Below are positions 6,344 through 12,153 of a DNA stretch of 12,153 nt, piece after piece; the stretch's first letter is position 1; each line of letters starts with the position of its first letter. The notes beneath the pieces are model-generated. The model saw only the letters and a program-made list of their open reading frames with translations. It did not search any database and was not told where the DNA came from. The DNA is from Ruminococcus flavefaciens (GTDB taxonomy: Bacteria; Bacillota; Clostridia; Oscillospirales; Ruminococcaceae), in NCBI GenBank assembly GCA_902796705.1, contig CADBQF010000318.1:1-12153 (forward strand). Direction: 5' to 3'. The position numbers were made by a program, and so were the translations under genes.

Positions 6344-8083
6344 ATGCCCGATCTGGTTGCACTTTTTGAAAAAGCTCCCGCACTTATCCCGATAATAATC
6401 ATAATATTTATAGTCGTAGTCGTACTTGTCATCAGGACGGGTATCCCCAAAAAAGAAGATATCCGCAAGGAGATAGAGGAGAATTTCTCGACCAAGGATC
6501 AATGGACGAACGCCATGAACGAGGAACTCAAGAACGTTGAGAAAAAAACAAGAGTCCTCATGGAAGACGATGTCTATGTCCCCAAGCAGATAGAATTCAA
6601 AGGCGAAGCTGTCCCGGAAGCTTTCATGGCTTCAAAGGAAGCAGTGAAAATGGGGCTTTCCTTCAGGAAAAAAACCAATACGATAAGGATAACCGGCTAT
6701 CACGGGAATGAGGACGAACTCGTTATCCCGTCATACATCGACGGAATGAGGGTAAATGAGATCGGACAAGAAGCTTTCCGTGACGATAAGAAGCTGAAAG
6801 TCGTGATGATACCCTCGACTCTCCGCAAGATAGGGGACAGGGCATTTTACGGCAGCATCATCGAAAAATGCGTCATTGCTCCCGGACTCGGATATATCAG
6901 TTCGCATTGTTTCGCACAGTGCAGGTCACTTTCAAAGGTGATTCTCCCGGAAACGCTATGCAGCATTGAGAGCGGAGCTTTCATGGACTGCACTTCGCTG
7001 AAATATATCCATTTCCCGGCTGCACTTTACAAGACCGGAAATTTCGCATTCTCCGGCAGCGGACTTGAATCGTTCACGATAACGGCCACGAGCCGCATTT
7101 ACAATTCGCTCTTTTTCGTGAATACACCGCTCCAGACGAAGTACAAGGCTGTGGCAAATACATTTTCGCCCGTGCTGAGCATTATTCTTTTTAATAAAAC
7201 GGAGAAGAAATTCATTTTTCCGAGCGGTGCAGATGTGTTCATTTCTGACAATGCTCTGGAACTTCTCGCCAAGGGAGCTGTATTTGATTTTTCAGCCTGC
7301 AAGAAGCTCACGCTGAGCGACAAGGCTTTCAGCAGATTTATCTTTACACCGGGCAAGAAAGAACCCGACTGCAAGATCATTCTTCCTCACGGCGAGCCTG
7401 ATGATAATTACTTCCCGCCGAACGTTGAAGTGAAAAATGCTGACGGTTCTGAATACAAGCAGCATAAAAAGCTTGTACACGTATTTTCCGGAGAGAGCTG
7501 CACTGACGAAGAACTTGGCGATGCTAAAGTGATAGCGTCATTCGGCATTCGCGGCGATTCGCAGAAGCTTGATTTCAAAAGGAACTGCACTATCGAGGAA
7601 AATGCTTTTATATGCCCTGAACTGCGTGAGATAAGATTCGGCAGGATATCCGCCAATGACTGTATTTTCGACAATTCCTGCCTGATGCTCCACAAAGTGA
7701 GCTGGAAGGAAAACGGCAGTACGGTCGTCAAGTATATCCCGTCCGGCAAGGTCGTATCAAATGCAGTACATACCGAACTTCTCGCATCGTTCAGATCTGT
7801 TAAGGACAAAAACGGAAAGAAGACGCACTTCTTCGACAGCTCTGCTGCGGAGAAAATATTCAGGAAAGGCATCGATACGAACGTTCACGGCAATGTTGTC
7901 CACTATGATCTTTCACAGAAAGAAAAAATATGTATCGCAATAGACGTTCTCAAAAGCACGCATCGTGAATGCGACGGAGATGTTTCTCTATACCGTGATT
8001 ACCTCAGCGGTCACAGAAAATATGCCGCAAAGGTCGCAAAGAAATATCCCGATTACGATGTTTCAAAACTTGATATCAGATAA
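6344..8083 (+). CDS. Membrane-anchored leucine-rich-repeat (LRR_5/BspA-type) protein
   Basis: 579 aa from ATG 6344, chosen because AGGTGA lies about 5 nt upstream and a hydrophobic anchor follows at once. An in-frame GTG at 6242 would add 34 unlikely residues translated from the leader. A single membrane segment (PALIPIIIIIFIVVVVLVI, about 12-30) is followed by a charged, probably helical linker (31-75). LRR_5/BspA-type repeats cover about 113-245, with phrases such as ELVIPSYIDG, IGQEAFRD and IESGAFMDC; these repeats form protein-binding solenoids. The C-terminal half (250-579) has scattered repeat-like beta stretches and a basic end, and no domain I can name. Basic residues (RTGIPKK) directly follow the membrane segment, which by the positive-inside rule suggests that the C-terminal part may face the cytoplasm, unlike typical surface BspA proteins. 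It is a single-gene unit ending in a strong hairpin. Confidence 0.85.
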   Translation: MPDLVALFEKAPALIPIIIIIFIVVVVLVIRTGIPKKEDIRKEIEENFSTKDQWTNAMNEELKNVEKKTRVLMEDDVYVPKQIEFKGEAVPEAFMASKEAVKMGLSFRKKTNTIRITGYHGNEDELVIPSYIDGMRVNEIGQEAFRDDKKLKVVMIPSTLRKIGDRAFYGSIIEKCVIAPGLGYISSHCFAQCRSLSKVILPETLCSIESGAFMDCTSLKYIHFPAALYKTGNFAFSGSGLESFTITATSRIYNSLFFVNTPLQTKYKAVANTFSPVLSIILFNKTEKKFIFPSGADVFISDNALELLAKGAVFDFSACKKLTLSDKAFSRFIFTPGKKEPDCKIILPHGEPDDNYFPPNVEVKNADGSEYKQHKKLVHVFSGESCTDEELGDAKVIASFGIRGDSQKLDFKRNCTIEENAFICPELREIRFGRISANDCIFDNSCLMLHKVSWKENGSTVVKYIPSGKVVSNAVHTELLASFRSVKDKNGKKTHFFDSSAAEKIFRKGIDTNVHGNVVHYDLSQKEKICIAIDVLKSTHRECDGDVSLYRDYLSGHRKYAAKVAKKYPDYDVSKLDIR

Positions 8084-8085
8084 AG

Positions 8086-8113
8086 AAGCCGGAGTATTTA
8101 CGTACTCCGGCTT
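8086..8113. terminator. Terminator hairpin between convergent units
   Basis: Perfect 11-bp stem AAGCCGGAGTA (8086-8096) with TACTCCGGCTT (8103-8113) around a 6-nt loop, starting 3 nt after the LRR stop codon. It has only short T stretches on either side but is symmetrical, so it could end transcription from both strands. Confidence 0.75.
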
Positions 8114-8140
8114 AAATCATATATAACCATGCGACAAGAT

Positions 8141-8334
8141 AAAAAAATCCGCCTTGCCGTCATATAGTGCATAAAACCCGCACGAAGCAGGTGGGTAAAC
8201 GCCCGAATGCTTCACGCTCCCTTCGTCCGTAAAACGGGAGGTCTGCAATCCACAGCCGGAGCTGAATTCCCTTAGGAGATGTGTTGGATTATAAAAACTA
8301 TAATTACTCGAACAAGGCAGAATATTTATTTGTT
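8141..8334 (-). ncRNA. Structured small RNA of about 190 nt, class unassigned
   Basis: No reading frame explains this stretch. On the minus strand it has a promoter (8369-8341), a predicted start near 8334 and a run of seven T (8147-8141). The ends pair: CTGCCTTG (8320-8313) with CAAGGCGG (8156-8149), 8 bp with one G-U, directly followed by the U-tract. Inside are hairpins CAGC/GCUG, CUCCC/GGGAG, GAAGCA/TGCTTC with inner GGG/CCC, and GTGC/GCAC, giving a multi-branched RNA with a closing stem. Size and end-closing stem are compatible with 6S RNA, but the multi-branched interior is not a clean 6S rod. The raiA-type RNA is another possibility. I cannot assign a family by eye. Confidence 0.6.
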
Positions 8335-8340
8335 GTATAT

Positions 8341-8369
8341 ATTATATCACAACCAAATCAAAAAATCAA
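8341..8369 (-). promoter_or_regulatory. Promoter of the minus-strand small RNA
   Basis: Minus strand: -35 TTGATT (8369-8364), 17-bp spacer, perfect -10 TATAAT (8346-8341) preceded by TGA (extended -10). It lies between the end of the DUF1292 gene and the small RNA. The DUF1292 gene has no hairpin terminator before it, so it could also read into the RNA. Confidence 0.78.
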
Positions 8370-8405
8370 GTATTTTTTATGTATTTTTGAAAAAAATTCT
8401 GGAAG

Positions 8406-8723
8406 TCAGTCTTCGTCGTCGAGATCTTCGCCATATTCCTCAAAAGCTTCTTCCATTCGATTCATGAAAAAGCCGGAAACTTCCTCGAATTCGTCATCGT
8501 CATCGATCGAGGCAAGTATCTCCTCACCGTCCTCCTCGATGACTTTGAGGATCACGAGATCGAGGTCGGCGTTCAGGATATCTTCATCTTCAACAGCCGG
8601 GACCATAGCGTAGTACTGCTCGCCGTTTATCTCAGCACAGTCCATAAGCTCAAAGTTTTTCTTGTTGCCGTCTTCATCGATAAGCTCGAAAAGTTCAGGG
8701 GTGTATTCATTCATTTCAGACAT
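8406..8723 (-). CDS. DUF1292 family small acidic protein
   Basis: 105 aa, very rich in Asp and Glu, ending EDLDDED. The opening (YTPELFELIDEDGNKKNFEL) followed by INGEQYYAMVPA and LVILKV is the DUF1292 (YrzB-type) pattern found across Firmicutes. Length is normal for the family. No biochemical function is established for it and it has no signal peptide or membrane segment, so it is probably cytoplasmic. The start is supported by GGAGGA 6 nt upstream. In many Firmicutes this gene sits with alaS/yrzL/yrrK; here it stands alone with its own promoter. Its leader of about 69 nt can form GTCAG/CTGAC (8769-8789) and a short GGCG/CGCC hairpin (8739-8749) just upstream of the ribosome binding site. 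Confidence 0.9.
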   Translation of the reverse strand: MSEMNEYTPELFELIDEDGNKKNFELMDCAEINGEQYYAMVPAVEDEDILNADLDLVILKVIEEDGEEILASIDDDDEFEEVSGFFMNRMEEAFEEYGEDLDDED

Positions 8724-8798
8724 AAAGTCCTCCGATCCGGCGAAACGCCATGTAATTTACATTGTATAGTCAGCGTTGGTCGATCTGACACTGAATAT

Positions 8799-8827
8799 AT
8801 TATACACTATTATAAAAGGAATTGCAA
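8799..8827 (-). promoter_or_regulatory. Promoter of the DUF1292 gene
   Basis: Minus strand: -35 TTGCAA (8827-8822), 17-bp spacer, perfect -10 TATAAT (8804-8799). The predicted start is near 8792. Confidence 0.75.
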
Positions 8828-8856
8828 GAGGAAAAATGTGAAGAAAATGATATGCT

Positions 8857-8894
8857 GTCTATCAATATTAGTCTATTTGCTGTAAATGATAGAC
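8857..8894. repeat. 8-bp inverted repeat in the divergent region before the large RNA
   Basis: GTCTATCA (8857-8864) and TGATAGAC (8887-8894) are perfect inverted copies 22 bp apart, with a third partial copy GTCTATT (8871-8877) between them. The palindrome TTGTACAA (8901-8908) follows. All lie upstream of both divergent promoters (DUF1292 and the large RNA) and could bind a regulator; no protein is identified. Confidence 0.4.
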
Positions 8895-8953
8895 TGCCAA
8901 TTGTACAAATAGCCGAATCGCACTAAAAACTATCAAAAACTTGAAAAATACTA

Positions 8954-8982
8954 TTGACAAATGCCTAAAGTTGTGGTAATAT
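8954..8982 (+). promoter_or_regulatory. Promoter of the large noncoding RNA
   Basis: Perfect TTGACA (8954-8959), 17-bp spacer, -10 TAATAT (8977-8982) preceded by TGG (extended -10). The predicted start is about 8989. No open reading frame of note follows for 700 bp, so the product is an RNA. Confidence 0.8.
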
Positions 8983-8988
8983 ATAATC

Positions 8989-9629
8989 AAGGAAAACGAG
9001 AAACGGTAAGTTTCTCAAAGCTGAATTTACTTGGCTTGAGGTAACCCCCTCAATGTAAATGATACCAAGCGGAAAGGTGAGTGAGTCCAATGGAAGAAAA
9101 TTCAGAACAGCAGCGTGAAGCCGGCGGGCTTGCTGAGTGATCGATGTACTTTAAGAGGGAATATAGGCTTCGTGCTTGTTCCGGTGATTGAAAGTTCAGA
9201 ATGATGTTATATTGATCGCTAAGCTGACGTAATGCTGATCGGAAATTTAAAAACGGCTTCTGTCTAAACTCTTATTTAGATACAGGATTATCTGAAATTT
9301 CGACAACGAGTCTTTAGATAAATAGCTAATTTTAGATGTAAGGATTGATTCCGATGAGAAATTAAGATTATCTTCTGGTTTAAATACTGAGCTGATCTGT
9401 CCGACAGCTCTGCAGAAAGGTGATCCCGATGAAGAACTAATAATTCTCCTTAGTTACTTACTATACTTTGAAAGTATGTGATACTATGAAAGTAAAAAGG
9501 TATTTCATTAAAGAATAAACCGAAAGGGTGAGTCCACAGGGAAATTCAGCTAAGTGATGAAAGTCGCTTAATCTTAAAAATTGAATAAAGGAATCAAGGC
9601 TCCGGCAACAGTCGGGGCCTGTTCTTTGT
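8989..9629 (+). ncRNA. Large ornate noncoding RNA of about 640 nt, ROOL-like candidate
   Basis: No plausible gene lies here on either strand, yet a promoter, many helices and a terminator do. Helices in order: GAGAAAC/GTTTCTC (8998-9016); ATTTAC/GTAAAT (9025-9060) around TTGAGG/CCTCAA (9036-9053), with TTGG/CCAA (9031-9068) crossing as a pseudoknot; GAAGCC/GGCTTC (9117-9171); TTCCG/CGGAA (9179-9244); TCTAAA/TTTAGA (9263-9280); TTCTG/CAGAA (9373-9417) around GAGCTG/CAGCTC (9389-9410); TAAGTGA/TCGCTTA (9551-9570); then the terminator. Two internal sequence motifs occur twice. Loops and joins are A-rich, as in large structured RNAs. ROOL RNAs (Rumen-Originating, Ornate, Large) are roughly 580 nt and occur in this kind of bacterium, so ROOL is the best guess. 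OLE and GOLLD fit less well in size or context. The noncoding call is firm; the class is tentative. Confidence 0.7.
9598..9629 (+). terminator. Terminator of the large RNA
   Basis: GGCTCCG (9598-9604) pairs with CGGGGCC (9613-9619), 7 bp with one G-U, followed by the T-rich TGTTCTTTGTT. The U-tract is imperfect but the position, 14 bp before the next -35 box, fits the end of the RNA unit. Confidence 0.7.
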
Positions 9630-9642
9630 TGCATACGGTTAA

Positions 9643-9671
9643 TTGACAAACTCCGTATCATAATATATAAT
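9643..9671 (+). promoter_or_regulatory. Promoter of copA
   Basis: Perfect TTGACA (9643-9648), 17-bp spacer and perfect TATAAT (9666-9671). The predicted start is near 9678 and the leader is about 28 nt. Such a strong consensus promoter on a metal-export gene suggests control by a repressor. Confidence 0.88.
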
Positions 9672-9689
9672 ATAAGTGTAATATGATAC
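9655..9689. promoter_or_regulatory. Dyad spanning the copA -10, candidate metal-responsive operator
   Basis: GTATCATA (9655-9662) and TATGATAC (9682-9689) are perfect inverted arms flanking the -10 and start site. This placement suits a repressor that blocks polymerase. It does not match the CopY box (TACAnnTGTA) or the GC-rich CsoR site as I know them, so the regulator is unknown. Confidence 0.5.
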
Positions 9690-9705
9690 TAACAGGAGTG
9701 ATTTT

Positions 9706-12153
9706 ATGAAACAGTTCACTGTTACAGGAATGAGCTGTGCCGCTTGCAGTGCAAGGGTGGAGAAGGCAGTTTCAGGAGTCGAGGGAGTAACCTCATGTTC
9801 TGTGAGCCTTCTGACGAATTCAATGGGAGTCGAAGGCGATTTCTCGGACAGCAGCATTATAAAAGCCGTACAGGACGCCGGATACGGTGCATCTGTAAAG
9901 GGCGGAGAGAGCAGGAACAGTTCTGCCGCAGAAGATCAGCTCGCCGATCACGAGACTCCTAAGATGAAAAAACGTCTTGCCGCATCGGTCGGATTTCTTG
10001 CTTTGCTGATGTACATTTCAATGGGACATATGATGTTTGACGCACCGCTCCCGCCGTTCATGGAAGGCAATCATGTTATGATGGGACTTGCACAGATGCT
10101 CCTTGCAGTCATCGTCATGGTCATCAATCAGAAATTTTTCGTGAACGGCTTCAAAGGATTGCTGCATCGTTCACCGAATATGGACACGCTCGTGGCACTT
10201 GGTTCGGGAGCTTCGTTCGTGTACAGCGTTTGTTCGCTTTTTGTGATGACGGACGCACAGATGAAAGGCGATCACGCAAGAGTCATGAGCTGCATGGATA
10301 ATTTTTATTTTGAATCGGCAGCTATGATACTCACACTCATAACAGTCGGAAAAATGCTTGAAGCACGTTCAAAGGGCAAAACGACTGACGCTCTGAAAAG
10401 CCTGATGAAGCTCGCACCGTCAACTGCGGTCATCATCGAAAACGGAGAGGAAATCACCGTTCCGGCTGAACAGGTCAAAAAAGGCACTGTCTTCGTTGTA
10501 AGACCGGGAGAAGTTATCCCGGCTGACGGAGTGGTGATCGAAGGCGAAAGTGCTGTGAACGAATCGGCACTCACCGGCGAGAGCATTCCGGTCGATAAGA
10601 CAGCAGGCGACCACGTTTCGGCTGCGACGATCAATCAGTCAGGATTTATAAAATGCGAAGCCGAAAGAGTCGGAGAAGATACGGCTCTTTCAAAAATAAT
10701 CCAGATGGTCAGCGATGCTGCCGCAACGAAAGCACCTATCGCCAAGACAGCCGACAAAGTATCGGGAGTGTTCGTTCCGGTCGTCATAAGCATCGCCCTT
10801 GTAACGTTCATTATATGGCTGCTTCTCGGAAAAGACACGGGATATTCGCTTTCAAGGGCGATATCAGTCCTTGTCATAAGCTGTCCGTGTGCTTTGGGAC
10901 TTGCCACTCCGGTAGCTGTCATGGTCGGAAACGGAGTCGGTGCAAAGAACGGCATACTTTTCAAAACAGCCGTTTCTCTTGAGGAGACAGGAAAAGTCGA
11001 TGTTATCGCCCTTGACAAGACAGGAACTATCACAACGGGCGAGCCGTCTGTTACAGATGTTATCCCGTCAGCCGGAACAGAAAGTTCAGAGCTGCTTTCT
11101 GTAGCCTATTCCCTTGAAAAACTCAGCGAACACCCTCTTGCAAAGGCTATCGTCTCAAAGTGCAGCGGAGAGGGAACTGTATCCAGTGATGTAACGGATT
11201 TCAGAGCCGTTTCCGGAAACGGTCTTGTCGGAAATATAGACGGAAGACAGGCTGCCGGCGGAAATCTCTCGTTCATCTCCGGAAAAACAGATATCCCCGA
11301 TGATATGAAACAGACAGCCGAAGAACTGTCCGGCGAGGGAAAAACTCCGCTCTTTTTCTCATATAACGGGAAATTCTGCGGTATGATCGCCGTTGCCGAT
11401 ACGATAAAGCCGGAAAGTCCGCAGGCGATAAGAGAGCTTAAAAATATGGGCATAAGAGTCGTTATGCTGACAGGAGATAATGAAAAAACTGCCGCATCTA
11501 TCGGCAGGCAGGCAGGTGTTGATGAGGTCATCGCCGGAGTTCTCCCGGACGGAAAAGAAAAGGTCATCAGAGAGCTTAAAAAGCACGGAAAAGCCGCTAT
11601 GGTCGGTGACGGCATAAACGATGCCCCTGCACTCACGGCGGCTGATATAGGCATTGCTATCGGTGCAGGAACAGATGTCGCTATCGATGCAGCAGGTATC
11701 GTCCTTATGAAGAGCCGTCTGAGCGACGTTCCGGCGGCTATACGCCTCAGCCGGAAAGTTCTGCGGAATATCCACGAGAATCTCTTCTGGGCGTTCATTT
11801 ATAACGTCATTGGCATACCGCTTGCAGCCGGTGCGTTCGTCTCTCTGACAGGCTGGCAAATGGATCCGATGTTCGGAGCGGCTGCAATGAGCCTTTCGAG
11901 CTTCTGCGTAGTGAGCAATGCACTCCGCCTGAATCTGCTCAATATCTACGATCCGAAGCGTGACAGGAAGAAAAAACACGAGACAGCAGAAACACCGGAA
12001 AATACAGAGAGTTCAACTGCCGTTGTCCATATCAAGGGCATGATGTGCGGTCACTGTGAAGCCCGTGTAAAAAAAGCTCTTGAAGATATCAACTGGATAG
12101 AAGAAGCACAGGTAAGCCACGAAAAAGGAACTGCCGTCATAACAGCAAATTCC
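9706..12153 (+). CDS. copA: Copper-exporting P1B-type ATPase CopA (3' end outside the window)
   Basis: 816 codons are visible without a stop; probably only the last few dozen residues are missing. It pumps cytoplasmic Cu(I) out across the cell membrane using ATP. Landmarks: N-terminal heavy-metal domain with GMSCAAC (8-14); membrane helices from about residue 90; actuator TGES (290-293); metal-channel CPC (393-395), diagnostic for P1B pumps; phosphorylation site DKTGT (437-441); SEHPLAKA (474-481) of the ATP-binding domain; GDGINDAP (634-641); last helices with YN and MSLSSFCVVSNALRL, typical of Cu(I) P1B-1 pumps. A second heavy-metal domain with GMMCGHC (778-784) lies at the C-terminus after a charged linker (about 750-772), an arrangement less usual than tandem N-terminal domains. 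The start is supported by AGGAG 7 nt upstream. No copZ or copper regulator is visible; they could lie downstream. Confidence 0.95.
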   Translation, partial: MKQFTVTGMSCAACSARVEKAVSGVEGVTSCSVSLLTNSMGVEGDFSDSSIIKAVQDAGYGASVKGGESRNSSAAEDQLADHETPKMKKRLAASVGFLALLMYISMGHMMFDAPLPPFMEGNHVMMGLAQMLLAVIVMVINQKFFVNGFKGLLHRSPNMDTLVALGSGASFVYSVCSLFVMTDAQMKGDHARVMSCMDNFYFESAAMILTLITVGKMLEARSKGKTTDALKSLMKLAPSTAVIIENGEEITVPAEQVKKGTVFVVRPGEVIPADGVVIEGESAVNESALTGESIPVDKTAGDHVSAATINQSGFIKCEAERVGEDTALSKIIQMVSDAAATKAPIAKTADKVSGVFVPVVISIALVTFIIWLLLGKDTGYSLSRAISVLVISCPCALGLATPVAVMVGNGVGAKNGILFKTAVSLEETGKVDVIALDKTGTITTGEPSVTDVIPSAGTESSELLSVAYSLEKLSEHPLAKAIVSKCSGEGTVSSDVTDFRAVSGNGLVGNIDGRQAAGGNLSFISGKTDIPDDMKQTAEELSGEGKTPLFFSYNGKFCGMIAVADTIKPESPQAIRELKNMGIRVVMLTGDNEKTAASIGRQAGVDEVIAGVLPDGKEKVIRELKKHGKAAMVGDGINDAPALTAADIGIAIGAGTDVAIDAAGIVLMKSRLSDVPAAIRLSRKVLRNIHENLFWAFIYNVIGIPLAAGAFVSLTGWQMDPMFGAAAMSLSSFCVVSNALRLNLLNIYDPKRDRKKKHETAETPENTESSTAVVHIKGMMCGHCEARVKKALEDINWIEEAQVSHEKGTAVITANS

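Noticed and set aside
8141..8334. T-box or other leader of a downstream gene
   Set aside because: On this strand the next DNA is the antisense of the LRR gene, there is no T-box core sequence, and the transcript ends in its own U-tract.
8281..8613. Plus-strand open frame of 110 codons, Ser-rich
   Set aside because: Antisense of the DUF1292 gene; the serine runs are simply the complement of its acidic codons.
8989..9629. RNase P RNA, tmRNA or SRP RNA
   Set aside because: I do not see their conserved cores (for example the SRP GGTCCGGAAGGAAGCAGC-like segment or a tmRNA alanine acceptor end).
9461..9661. Small minus-strand frame in the large RNA
   Set aside because: No ribosome site and no recognisable protein; it crosses the terminator hairpin and the copA -35.
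11106..11979. Antisense frames of 230 and 206 codons over copA
   Set aside because: Mirror frames of a clear, motif-complete CopA coding sequence.
1..12153. CRISPR array, insertion sequence, integrase or prophage genes
   Set aside because: No regularly spaced repeats, no transposase or integrase motifs and no phage structural genes are visible.

Overview
The window looks like chromosomal DNA of a rumen or gut Ruminococcus-type Firmicute (Oscillospiraceae/Clostridia). The reasons are a secreted CotH-kinase protein that ends in a type I dockerin (the cellulosome anchoring module), a DUF1292 acidic protein, strong GGAGG-type ribosome binding sites, and sigma-A promoters of the TTGACA-17 bp-TATAAT type, several with an extended TGn -10. 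The taxonomic call is an inference from gene content.

Layout, left to right. (1) 1-726, minus: 5' part of an unrecognised secreted protein, with its own promoter and a 5' stem-loop. (2) 861-3089, minus: a short stand-alone BREX PglX-like adenine-specific DNA methyltransferase with no other BREX gene beside it. (3) A 200-bp divergent promoter region with a palindrome just upstream of the methyltransferase start. (4) 3290-6031, plus: secreted CotH kinase with lamin-tail, chitobiase-like, InlB-like and dockerin modules. (5) 6136-6343: a roughly 200-nt structured leader before a membrane-anchored leucine-rich-repeat protein (6344-8083). (6) A strong shared terminator hairpin, then a convergent minus-strand small RNA (about 8141-8334) with its own promoter and U-tract. 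(7) 8406-8723, minus: DUF1292 protein. (8) 8989-9629, plus: no protein-coding gene, but a promoter, many hairpins, internal repeats and a terminator. I read this as one large ornate noncoding RNA of about 640 nt, most like the ROOL class on size and habitat. (9) 9706-12153, plus: copper-exporting P1B ATPase CopA with heavy-metal domains at both ends, running off the window.

The genes do not form one operon; nearly every unit has its own promoter. Two of them, the partial secreted protein and the dockerin CotH protein, are exported. The most notable aspect is RNA: one long leader and two apparent stand-alone RNAs lie within about 3.5 kb (6136-9629). The orphan PglX-like methyltransferase is the other item that deserves follow-up.
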